A DNA stretch of 64,000 nt, taken from Rhodobacteraceae bacterium UBA6197. Lineage in GTDB: Bacteria; Pseudomonadota; Alphaproteobacteria; Rhodobacterales; Rhodobacteraceae. Position 1 is the first letter of the stretch; each line of letters starts with the position of its first letter. Shown here piece after piece: positions 1 to 8,824 of the stretch. The stretch lies in the NCBI GenBank assembly GCA_002422085.1, contig DISZ01000008.1, positions 173,429-237,428 of the forward strand, written 5' to 3'. The translations under genes and the position numbers were made by a program. The notes below the pieces were generated by a model. It had not been told where the DNA came from and ran no database searches. It saw only the letters and a program-made list of their open reading frames with translations.

Positions 1-330
1 TGGGTCGATGTCACCGCCCCCGGCGATGGCTGCGCCTTTGCGCTTTGTGACCCGGTCGCCGTCTCGGGCGTTGCGCCCAAGGACAAACGCTGGCCGCTGG
101 TGATCTCGGCGGCCTTCACCAAAACGCTGTCACCCGAGCGCTGGCAAGAACTGCGCTGGCGCTTCTTCCGGCTGCATTTTCAATACCTTTGCGCCTTTGA
201 CCGCCCCGCCGACTATGATTATTTCCAGATCACCGCCGGCCCACGGACATTGGCCGACCGCTATCAGCGCCGCGCCCCGTCAAAAAGCCGCATCGAGGCG
301 GCCGCCAACAAGTTCACCGACAGACCATGA
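1..330 (+). CDS. C-terminal part of an unrecognised protein (cut by window edge)
   Basis: An open frame runs in from the left edge and stops at 328-330, giving the last 109 residues of a protein whose start lies outside the window. The fragment is rich in Trp and Phe, with a conserved-looking WVDVTAPGDGCAF stretch at its beginning and a basic, helical tail. I do not recognise the family; an alpha/beta-hydrolase-like fold is only a guess from that stretch. Its stop overlaps the P450 start (ATGA at 327-330), so the two are probably translated from one mRNA. Confidence 0.7.
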   Translation, partial: WVDVTAPGDGCAFALCDPVAVSGVAPKDKRWPLVISAAFTKTLSPERWQELRWRFFRLHFQYLCAFDRPADYDYFQITAGPRTLADRYQRRAPSKSRIEAAANKFTDRP

Positions 331-1748
331 CGCAGCCCCCCAAACCCCCCGCCCGCCCTGACAAGGTCTCGCTCTGGCGGTATTATCAACTGTTTCGCCG
401 CGACATTCTCTCGGCCCAGCCCGCCAGGCTTTACCATGCCTGGATGGCGGAATTTCGCACCCCGTTCTTTCGCAGCTATCTGTGCAACGACCCCGCGCTG
501 GTCGATCTGGTGCTGAAAGGCAGCCCCCGGGATTTTCCGAAATCCAACCGTGTCCGCGAAGGGCTGAAACCGCTTTTGGGCAACTCGGTCTTCATCACCA
601 ACGGTGCCACCTGGGAACGCCAGCGCCGGATCATCGACCCCGCCTTCGAGGGCGGCCGCCTGCGCGACACCTTTCCCGCGATGTGGGATGCCGGAATCGC
701 CGCCGTTGAGCGCCTCGCGCCCCGCGCAAACGGCAAACCCGTTGAAATCGAGGCCGAAACCAGCCACGCCGCCGCCGATGTGATCTTTCGCACGCTGTTC
801 TCGATCCCGATCGAGCATCAGACCGCCGGCGCCGTCTTTTCCGAGTTTCGCGACCATCAGCGCGCCCAGCCGATCGTCAATATCGCCGCGATCCTGCCGC
901 TGCCGCGCTGGTTCCCGCGCTTTCATTCGCGCCGCACCAAGGCCACCGCGAAAAAGATCCGCGGCCTGATCACCGATCTGACCGCCGCGCGCGCCCGGGC
1001 GCTGGCCGCCGGCACCGCGCCCGACGATCTGGCGACCAAGATCATGACCACCCCCGACCCGCAGACCGGCGCCTGTTTCGACACCGCCGAGATGGTCGAT
1101 CAGGTGGCGATCTTCTTTCTTGCCGGGCATGAGACCTCGGCCTCGGCGCTGGCCTGGTCGCTGTATCTGCTGGCCCTTTACCCCGAGTGGCAAGACCGGC
1201 TCGCGGCCGAGGCCATCGACATCATCGGACCTGAAATTCCTTATTTTTCAATCATCAACAAGCTAAAGCTCGCGCGGGCCACGTTCCGCGAGGCGATGCG
1301 TCTTTACCCCCCCGTGCCGATGATGGTGCGCGAGGCCGCCTGCCCGCAGACCTTCCGCGGCCGCGCCGTCGCCCGTGGCGCACAAATCGTGATCTCGCCC
1401 TGGCACCTGCATCGCCATGCGCGACTTTGGGACCGGCCCGACGACTTTGACCCGGCCCGCTTTGAGACTGCAAACGGCAAGGCCTGCCTGCGCTCGGCCT
1501 ATATTCCGTTTTCGGCCGGCCAACGGGTTTGCCCCGGCGCGGGGTTCGCGATGGCGGAAGGGCCGCTGATCCTGGCGCTTTTGCTGCGTGCCTACCGTTT
1601 TTCAACGGTTCCGGGCCGCGCGGCGATGCCCGTGGCGCATCTGACGGTGCGCGGTCAGGACGGGATCTGGCTGACCCTTGAACCGCGCCGGAACGGCGGG
1701 CCTGCGCCCCGCTCCAGCGCCGCCCAAGGACCGGTTCAAAGCCCGTAG
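327..1748 (+). CDS. cytochrome P450
   Basis: Heme-thiolate monooxygenase of 473 residues. All signatures are present: the I-helix oxygen-activation motif AGHET at residues 266-270, the K-helix ExxR (Glu322-Arg325), and the heme loop FSAGQRVCPG at 395-404 with Cys402 as the axial ligand. There is no N-terminal membrane anchor, so it is a soluble bacterial P450. No ferredoxin or reductase gene lies nearby, so the redox partner must be encoded elsewhere. It starts four bases inside the stop of the upstream gene and overlaps the 3' end of the convergent carboxypeptidase by 13 bases. The substrate cannot be inferred from the sequence. Confidence 0.93.
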   Translation: MTQPPKPPARPDKVSLWRYYQLFRRDILSAQPARLYHAWMAEFRTPFFRSYLCNDPALVDLVLKGSPRDFPKSNRVREGLKPLLGNSVFITNGATWERQRRIIDPAFEGGRLRDTFPAMWDAGIAAVERLAPRANGKPVEIEAETSHAAADVIFRTLFSIPIEHQTAGAVFSEFRDHQRAQPIVNIAAILPLPRWFPRFHSRRTKATAKKIRGLITDLTAARARALAAGTAPDDLATKIMTTPDPQTGACFDTAEMVDQVAIFFLAGHETSASALAWSLYLLALYPEWQDRLAAEAIDIIGPEIPYFSIINKLKLARATFREAMRLYPPVPMMVREAACPQTFRGRAVARGAQIVISPWHLHRHARLWDRPDDFDPARFETANGKACLRSAYIPFSAGQRVCPGAGFAMAEGPLILALLLRAYRFSTVPGRAAMPVAHLTVRGQDGIWLTLEPRRNGGPAPRSSAAQGPVQSP

Positions 1749-3208
1749 ATGCCTTTGAACTTGGCTTCGAGATAGTCCAGCAACGGCCCTTCCGAGGGCA
1801 CAAATCCGCACGCCTTTTCAACCACTTCCGCCGGCTTATAAAGGCCGCCATGGCGCTGCAGCTTGTCGCGCAGCCAATGCGTGGCCGGTGTCGCGTCGCC
1901 CTTGGCAAGGCTTTCGTCGATGCCCGGCACCGCGGCGCGCATCGCCTGATTGAGACAGCCCGCATAGACATTGCCCAAGGCATAGGTCGGGAAATAGCCA
2001 AACAGGCCGACCGACCAGTGCACATCTTGCAGCACGCCCTGCGACGGGCGCTCCACCGCCACCCCGAAATCGGCCAGAAAACGCGCGTTCCACGCCTCTT
2101 CAAGGTCGCTGACCTCAAGCTTGCCGGCGATCAGCGCGCGCTCCAGATCAAAGCGCAGCATGATGTGAAGGTTATATTGCACCTCATCCGCCTCGGTGCG
2201 GATATAGCCGGGGGTGACGCGGTTCACGGTGGCGTGGAAGGCGGCGGCATCGGCGACACCAAGATCGCCAAACGCCTCGGTCATGCGCTGGTAAAGCCAA
2301 CCGGTGAACGGCGCCGAACGGCCAAGCTGGTTTTCATAGATCCGGCTTTGGCTTTCATGCACCCCCATCGAGACGCCACGGCCCAGCGGGGTAAAGGCAT
2401 AGGACGGGTCGATGCCCTGTTCATAGCCGGAATGGCCGACCTCATGGATCGTCGAATAGAGGCAGTTGAAGGGCTCGGTTTCGACCACCCGCGTGGTGAT
2501 GCGCGAATCCGAGACCGAACCCGAACTGAACGGATGCACCGCCAGATCCAGCCGCCCCCGGTTCCAGTCGTAGCCAAAGGCGGTGGCGCAGATCCGCGCG
2601 ATCCGAAGCTGGGTGTTTTCGGGAAAGACGCTGTTCAGCGCGGCGGGTTGGCGTTCGGCCCCCAGCACCGCCTCGCGCAGCGCCACAAGCCGCGGGCGCA
2701 TCCGGTCAAAGATCGCGGCCAGACCGTGTGCCGAGGCACCGGGTTCATAATCGTCCAGCAGCGCGTCGTAGGGGTCGCCGCCATCGGCCAAGGCCTGCGC
2801 GGCCTCGCGTTTCAGCGCCAGAACCTCGGTCAGTGTTGGCAAGAAACGCGCGACATCATCGGCGGCGCGGGCCTCGGCCCAGATACCTTGCGACAGCGAC
2901 GTGAGACGCGCCAACTCGGCCGCCAGGCGCGCCGGGATCCGGGCGTTGCGGTTGTAGCTGCGCCCGATCAGGTCCAGCGCGCGGGCGCCGGCGGCATCGG
3001 GCGCCTCGGCGCGGGCCAGCCAGTCGCCGATTCTCGGGTCGGTGCGGCGCGCATGCAGCACCGATTCCAGCGCCCCGATTTCCTCGGCACGTTGTGCCGT
3101 CGCTCCGCGTGGCATCACCGTTTCCTGGTCCCAGCCAAGGCGTTCCGCGACAAGGCTCAACGCCTCGGTGTCGTGTTGGAATGCCATGAGATCGGCATAT
3201 GCGTTCAT
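1736..3208 (-). CDS. M32 family metallocarboxypeptidase (carboxypeptidase Taq type)
   Basis: Zinc carboxypeptidase of 490 residues, the usual M32 length. The zinc motif HEVGH lies at residues 255-259 and the family motif HESQSR at 284-289 supplies the third ligand (Glu285). Cytosolic, with no signal peptide; it removes C-terminal residues from peptides. I start it at the ATG at 3208 (MNAYADLM), which follows a purine-rich GGGGGA-like sequence. A longer frame upstream would run into heme A synthase. The ATG overlaps the stop of that gene as ATGA, so translation is probably coupled although the functions are unrelated. Confidence 0.92.
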   Translation of the reverse strand: MNAYADLMAFQHDTEALSLVAERLGWDQETVMPRGATAQRAEEIGALESVLHARRTDPRIGDWLARAEAPDAAGARALDLIGRSYNRNARIPARLAAELARLTSLSQGIWAEARAADDVARFLPTLTEVLALKREAAQALADGGDPYDALLDDYEPGASAHGLAAIFDRMRPRLVALREAVLGAERQPAALNSVFPENTQLRIARICATAFGYDWNRGRLDLAVHPFSSGSVSDSRITTRVVETEPFNCLYSTIHEVGHSGYEQGIDPSYAFTPLGRGVSMGVHESQSRIYENQLGRSAPFTGWLYQRMTEAFGDLGVADAAAFHATVNRVTPGYIRTEADEVQYNLHIMLRFDLERALIAGKLEVSDLEEAWNARFLADFGVAVERPSQGVLQDVHWSVGLFGYFPTYALGNVYAGCLNQAMRAAVPGIDESLAKGDATPATHWLRDKLQRHGGLYKPAEVVEKACGFVPSEGPLLDYLEAKFKGIYGL

Positions 3209-4344
3209 TTGGTCCCCCGGATGGATTGTGCCACAGGATAGCGTGACAAGAAGCGGGCGCGTATGATCAGCACCCATAAGACGACAGCGCCCAGTTGATG
3301 GCTCAGCCCCAGCCCCAAGGGCGCGGCCTGCATCACCGTGGCAATTCCCAGCCCGATCTGCACCACCAGCATCAGCGCCGCCAAGTTGAACGCACTGCGC
3401 GTGAACGCCTGTGCCGAACGTCGCCCCTTTAGCCAGACCATCGCCCCGAACAGCGCCAGAAGATAGCCGAAAAGCCGATGATTGAATTGCACAAGTGCCG
3501 GGTTTTCAAAGAAATTCGTCCAAAGCGGGCGATAGGCGAACGCCTCGGATGGAAAAACCTCGCCGCCCATCAATGGCCAATCGACATAGCCGCGCCCGGC
3601 GTCGATCCCGGCCACCAGCGCGCCCAAAAGCACCTGAGCAAAGGCCAGATGCATCCAGCCGGTCGACAGCCCGAACAGCCGCGCCTCGCCGGCGCGTCGG
3701 GCCTGAAGCAGGTCCGCCTCGGAACGCCCCAACAGCAGGAAATACCACGCGATCAACCCCAGAATGGCGAAGGCCAGGCCCAGATGGATGGCCAGCCGAT
3801 ACGAGGCGACATCGACCATCCGCCCGCTCAGCCCCGACGCGACCATCCACCAGCCGATCGCCCCCTGCAACCCGCCGAGGGCGCCCAGGCCCAAAAGCCG
3901 CCCGTTCCAGCCCGACGGAATGCGCCGCGCCAGCAAGAACCCGGCGTAGCCCAAGGCCCAGACCAACCCGATCACCCGGCCAAGCTGTCGATGACCCCAT
4001 TCCCACCAGTAAAGCCCCTTGAATTCGGCAAGGCCCATCGCGTGGTTTTGCAGCTGATATTCGGGCGTGGCCTGATATTTGGCGAATTCTTCGGCCCAGG
4101 CGCTGTCCGACATCGGCGGCAGTGCCCCCGTGACGGGCTTCCATTCGGTAATCGACAGGCCCGAATCCGTCAGCCGGGTCAGCCCGCCAACCGCGATCAT
4201 CGCCACCACCAGCACAAACAACAGCGCCAGCCAAAGCCGCACCGCCCCGCGCGCACCGCGCCGCGGAGCGTCGATCATGCCGCCTTTCGGGGCGGGCTTG
4301 GTGATCTCGGCTACATCCTCGAAAATGCTGCGTTTCTGGGTCAT
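3205..4344 (-). CDS. ctaA: heme A synthase
   Basis: Membrane heme O monooxygenase (COX15/CtaA family) that oxidises heme O to heme A for cytochrome c oxidase. The 379-residue protein has about eight hydrophobic segments. Histidines sit at the expected places: NHAMG and WGHRQ between TM1 and TM2, AIHLGLAF, FNHRLFGYL and LSHQLGAV. The TRLTDSGLSITEW stretch after TM1 is diagnostic of the alphaproteobacterial type. The start at 4344 is preceded by GGAG. The protein begins with a roughly 40-residue cytosolic tail. It is first in a two-gene unit with the M32 carboxypeptidase. Confidence 0.95.
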   Translation of the reverse strand: MTQKRSIFEDVAEITKPAPKGGMIDAPRRGARGAVRLWLALLFVLVVAMIAVGGLTRLTDSGLSITEWKPVTGALPPMSDSAWAEEFAKYQATPEYQLQNHAMGLAEFKGLYWWEWGHRQLGRVIGLVWALGYAGFLLARRIPSGWNGRLLGLGALGGLQGAIGWWMVASGLSGRMVDVASYRLAIHLGLAFAILGLIAWYFLLLGRSEADLLQARRAGEARLFGLSTGWMHLAFAQVLLGALVAGIDAGRGYVDWPLMGGEVFPSEAFAYRPLWTNFFENPALVQFNHRLFGYLLALFGAMVWLKGRRSAQAFTRSAFNLAALMLVVQIGLGIATVMQAAPLGLGLSHQLGAVVLWVLIIRARFLSRYPVAQSIRGTK

Positions 4345-4427
4345 GCGGGTCTCCGTTTCGCGGCCAAGATTACGGCGCACCACGAGGGGGTTCAAGGGCC
4401 GGGGTTCAAGAGGGCGCGGCGTCACCC

Positions 4428-5138
4428 CTAGGGCAGGCTCTGGCCCGAGGCGATTGCCGCCAACAACCCGTGCTGACCGTCCTGCGTTGCCATCCAACCC
4501 AACACCGCGCAGGCGGACTCGGCATACAGATTGGGGCGACGCGCGGCCAGCGGCGCCCAGTCAAACGGGCTTTCGGGAAGCGGCCCCGAGGCGTGGGCGC
4601 GGCATCGGGCAAGCCCGGTTCCGGGCGCCAGATAGGCCGGGTCATCGGACACGATCACCGCCAGCCCCTCGTCGAACCACGCCGGAACCTGACCCGACAC
4701 CTGCCGCCAGAGGCCGATCCGGCGGTGAAATTCGGCATGCGCCAGTTCGTGCGTCAGGATCGTGCGGTTCAGCCCACCGGGCGCGACGCGGATTACCGTA
4801 TAGACCCCCAGCGAATAGGTCACGGCCTTGGCGCCGCGGCCGCCCAAGGCGCGATCACACGCGGCGCTCTGGCAGGCAAGGATGCGGCTGGCGGCGCTGA
4901 AATCGCCGAAATAGGCCGCGACGCCGGTCTTGGCGGCGGCCACATCGGCCACAAGCTGCGCGCGGTCGGCGGCGGGGATCGTGGCCTCGGCATAGATCCC
5001 GGGCGCGGCGCGGCGCAGGCCAAAGCAGGCCGGGCACGCGGCCCCCGCAAGCGCCGGGTAGAACCACATCACCGCAGCCGCCCCCAACAGCGCGCCCAGC
5101 AGCGATGCCCCGATCAACCGTCTGATGATACGTCCCAA
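4428..5138 (-). CDS. membrane-anchored gluzincin-like metallopeptidase, putative
   Basis: A 236-residue protein with an N-terminal signal-anchor (residues about 7-30) and a zincin motif HELAH, followed by WFDEGLA, which places a Glu where gluzincins have their third ligand. Four cysteines in two pairs (CPAC, CQSAAC) fit a periplasmic fold with disulfides. I choose the TTG at 5138 because AGGAGG precedes it by six bases. Upstream ATGs lie inside trmJ and give an implausible Cys-rich leader. It follows trmJ on the same strand. A peptidase is likely from the motifs, but the substrate is unknown. Confidence 0.75.
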   Translation of the reverse strand: MGRIIRRLIGASLLGALLGAAAVMWFYPALAGAACPACFGLRRAAPGIYAEATIPAADRAQLVADVAAAKTGVAAYFGDFSAASRILACQSAACDRALGGRGAKAVTYSLGVYTVIRVAPGGLNRTILTHELAHAEFHRRIGLWRQVSGQVPAWFDEGLAVIVSDDPAYLAPGTGLARCRAHASGPLPESPFDWAPLAARRPNLYAESACAVLGWMATQDGQHGLLAAIASGQSLP

Positions 5139-5190
5139 ACCCGGCCTCCTCTGGTGCCAAAATGGCCCCCGAACGCCGGTTTGCAAACCC

Positions 5191-5925
5191 CTAGCCGCGT
5201 TGGCGCACAATCTGCCGCAGCATGCCGTGCAGCATTTGCACATCGGCCCGCGTCAGGGCCATCCGCCCCCACATGTTGCGCAGGTTCAGCTTCATTGACG
5301 GGGCCTTTGTCTCGGGGAAAAAGAACCCCGCCTCGGCCAGTCGTTCCTCGTAATGATCGCCCAGCTTTTCGACCTCGATCCGCGTCGCCATATCGGTGCC
5401 GCCCAGACCCGGCGCAACCGCCGGCAGTGCTGCCGCGCCGCGGCGCCATTCATAGCCCGTCAGCAGCACCGCCTGCGCCAGATTGAGCGAGGCGAATTCC
5501 GGGTTCACCGGGATCGAGATGATCGCATTGGCCCGGCTGACATCTTCGTTTTCAAGCCCGGCGCGTTCGGGGCCGAACATCACCCCGACGCGGCGGCCGC
5601 TGGCGGCCATGTCGCGCGCCGCCTGCATCGCGCCCTCGGGGGTGTAGATCGGCTTGGTCAGCTCGCGCCCGCGCGCGGTGGTGGCAAAGACGAAATCGCA
5701 ATCCCCGATCGCCTCGGGCAGGGTGTCGAACACGCCGGCGCGGTCCAGCACCTGCCCCGCCGCCCCCGAGGCGGTGGCCACCGCGCGGCTGTTGGGCCAA
5801 CCGTCACGCGGCGCGACAAGGCGCATCCGGTCGAGCCCGAAATTCAGCATCGCGCGCGCCGCGGCGCCGATGTTCTCGCCCATCTGGGGCCGAACGAGGA
5901 TGAAAACGGGCTGGGGCGCGGTCAT
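5191..5925 (-). CDS. trmJ: tRNA (cytidine/uridine-32-2'-O-)-methyltransferase TrmJ
   Basis: SPOUT-class RNA methyltransferase of 244 residues. Motif 1 is ILVRPQMGENIGAAARAM near the N-terminus; the SAM-binding knot is represented by VMFGPERAGLENED and by IPVNPEFASLNLAQAV. These are typical of TrmJ/LasT, which 2'-O-methylates position 32 of the tRNA anticodon loop. The ATG at 5925 follows AAAGGAAG. It diverges from the thiE-like gene with about 100 bases between starts, which must contain both promoters. Confidence 0.92.
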   Translation of the reverse strand: MTAPQPVFILVRPQMGENIGAAARAMLNFGLDRMRLVAPRDGWPNSRAVATASGAAGQVLDRAGVFDTLPEAIGDCDFVFATTARGRELTKPIYTPEGAMQAARDMAASGRRVGVMFGPERAGLENEDVSRANAIISIPVNPEFASLNLAQAVLLTGYEWRRGAAALPAVAPGLGGTDMATRIEVEKLGDHYEERLAEAGFFFPETKAPSMKLNLRNMWGRMALTRADVQMLHGMLRQIVRQRG

Positions 5926-6025
5926 ATCGGCTTCCTTTCTGGCCCCTGCCCCATAAGGCGGTCTGGCGCCACTGGCAAGGCAGCTCAAGCTGCGCTAACA
6001 GAGGCAAAGCCAGAAAGGAACCATC

Positions 6026-6673
6026 ATGGCCGCCGATACGCCCGCCGCCGATACGCCGGCACTTGAACGCCCGCAGATCTATCTGATTACCCCGCCGACC
6101 TTCGCGCTCGAGGTGTTTCCGGCGCAATTGGCCAAGGTGCTGGACGCGGTGCCGGTGGCCTGCCTGCGCCTTGCGCTGGCGTCGCGCGATGAAGACGGGA
6201 TCGGGCGCGCGGCGGACGCCTGTCGCCAGATCGCGCATGAGCGCGATGTCGCGGTGGTGATCGAGGACCACCTGAAACTTGTCGAGCGGCACGGCCTGGA
6301 CGGTATCCATCTGACTGACGCTGCGCGCAGCGTGCGCGCCGCCCGCAAGGAACTGGGCGCGGACGCGATTGTCGGCGCCTGGTGTGGCGCCTCGCAGCAT
6401 GCGGGCATGACCGCGGGCGAAGCGGGGGCCGATTATGTCTGCTTTGGCCCGGTCGGCGACACCGCCCTGGGCACCGGCACGCGGGCCGGACGCGATCTTT
6501 TTGCCTGGTGGTCAGAGGTGATCGAAGTGCCGGTGGTGGCCGAAGGTGCGCTGACGCCCGCCCTGATCGCCGATCTGGCGCCGGTCACGGATTTCTTTGC
6601 CATCGGCGCCGAGATCTGGGGCCAGGACGACCCGGCGGCGGCGCTGAAGGCGTTGATCGCCGCGCTGGGCTGA
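6026..6673 (+). CDS. thiE: thiamine phosphate synthase family protein
   Basis: TIM-barrel protein of 215 residues resembling thiamine-phosphate synthase, which joins HMP-PP and the thiazole phosphate. Visible family blocks are YLITPP, VIEDHLKLVERHGLDGIHL (the position of the VNDxxxLAxxxxADGVHLG block), ADYVCFGPV and PVVAEGAL. The block contains IEDH rather than the usual VND, so it may be one of the divergent ThiE-like proteins common in this group. The other thi genes are not nearby. The ATG at 6026 follows AAAGGAA. The next gene begins two bases after the stop. Confidence 0.8.
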   Translation: MAADTPAADTPALERPQIYLITPPTFALEVFPAQLAKVLDAVPVACLRLALASRDEDGIGRAADACRQIAHERDVAVVIEDHLKLVERHGLDGIHLTDAARSVRAARKELGADAIVGAWCGASQHAGMTAGEAGADYVCFGPVGDTALGTGTRAGRDLFAWWSEVIEVPVVAEGALTPALIADLAPVTDFFAIGAEIWGQDDPAAALKALIAALG

Positions 6674-6675
6674 CG

Positions 6676-7302
6676 ATGACGCGGCACCTGTCGCGCGCAG
6701 CGGTAAAGGCGCGGATCATGGCGCTGAGCGGACCGCGGGCTCTGGTGGCGATCATCGGCGCGCCCGGCTCGGGAAAATCGACCCTTGCCGACCGGCTGGC
6801 GCGGGCGCTGAACCGCGCCGCGCCGGGCAGCGCCGCGCTGCTGGCGATGGACGGGTTCCACTATGACGATGCGGTGCTGGAGGCACGCGGCCTGCGTGCC
6901 CGCAAAGGCGCGCCCGACACGTTTGACGTGGCGGGTCTCTATCATCTTCTGGGCCGCCTGCGCGCCAATACCGAACCCGAGGTCGCGGTGCCGGCCTTTG
7001 ACCGCGCGCTGGAAATTGCGCGCGCCGGGGCGGCGATCATTCACGCCTCGGTCCGTGTGGTGCTGGTCGAGGGCAATTACCTGATGCTCGACCGCGCGCC
7101 CTGGAATCGGCTTGCGCCGATGTTTGACCTGACGCTGCGGCTTGAGGTGGAACCGCAAGAGCTGCGCGCCCGCCTGACGCGGCGTTGGGAACGCGCCGGC
7201 CTGTCGGCCGAAGAGGTGCGCCGCAAGGTCGAGGAAAACGACCTGCCGAACGGGCAGCTGATCGGTGATGCAAGCCTGCCCGTGGACTTTACGCTGAACT
7301 GA
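6676..7302 (+). CDS. P-loop kinase of the uridine kinase/pantothenate kinase-like family
   Basis: Protein of 208 residues with a Walker A motif GAPGSGKST, then LLAMDGFHYDD, the acceptor-binding block seen in uridine kinases, bacterial PanK and the FrcK-like kinases found with sugar transporters. DTFDVAGLY, VEGNYLML and RLTRRWERAG (lid region) follow in the expected order. The closest named type is the nucleoside/nucleotide kinase family often called FrcK in Rhodobacterales; the substrate is uncertain. I use the ATG at 6676, two bases after the thiE-like stop, so the pair is probably co-transcribed. It converges on tgt. Confidence 0.82.
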   Translation: MTRHLSRAAVKARIMALSGPRALVAIIGAPGSGKSTLADRLARALNRAAPGSAALLAMDGFHYDDAVLEARGLRARKGAPDTFDVAGLYHLLGRLRANTEPEVAVPAFDRALEIARAGAAIIHASVRVVLVEGNYLMLDRAPWNRLAPMFDLTLRLEVEPQELRARLTRRWERAGLSAEEVRRKVEENDLPNGQLIGDASLPVDFTLN

Positions 7303-7320
7303 CGCCTTGGGCAGGCCTTG

Positions 7321-7353
7321 GCCTCCGGCGGGAGTATTTTTGCCAAAAAGAAG
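7321..7353 (+). repeat. dispersed intergenic repeat, copy 1 (variant arm)
   Basis: Begins GCCTCCGGCGGG and continues AGTATTTTTGCCAAAAAGAAG. The first half matches copies at 52078, 54020 and 63126-63210; the second half differs (TTTTTGCCAAAAA can form a small hairpin). It sits between two convergent genes, where a bidirectional terminator would be useful. Confidence 0.75.
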
Positions 7354-7362
7354 CCGAAAGGA

Positions 7363-8493
<1,131 letters not shown>

Positions 8494-8824
8494 CTTCGTC
8501 TCCTTGGGCGGTCAGCCGCCCTTCATAGGGATTTTCGCCCGAATGAAAAGGGAGAGTGATGCGCGCGCAGCAGATCGGGCGGTTGCGCCTTTTCCCCGCA
8601 CCGTTGCGGGGTGTGGCGCGGGGGGGGTGGCGGGCTGGCGACGTGCCGCCGCGGTATTATTTGACCGCGTGGCGCGCGGGCTGTGGCGCGGGGGGGGGCG
8701 GAGGGCCAAGGGCGCTTGGCGGCGAGGGGCCTGATCAAAACGACCCGATGGTGTTGGCGCGACGGCATTGGCCCGAACACGGCCCGCCCAGAACACTGCT
8801 CGCCCGGCGGGGGCGCGGCTTGGC
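8494..8824. other. intergenic region with poly-G tracts and a hairpin
   Basis: No convincing gene. It holds a small hairpin (GGGCGG/CCGCCC around 8506-8521), a weak relative of the dispersed repeat near 8528-8550, and two copies of a TGTGGCGC sequence followed by runs of eight G (8620-8627) and nine G (8690-8698). Confidence 0.6.

Noticed and set aside
1850..3241. 463-codon plus-strand open frame
   Set aside because: Antisense to the M32 carboxypeptidase, whose catalytic motifs are intact.
6382..6675. N-terminal extension of the P-loop kinase
   Set aside because: It lies wholly over the thiE-like gene in another frame and has Arg/Gly/Cys-rich shadow composition; the ATG at 6676 fits the family.
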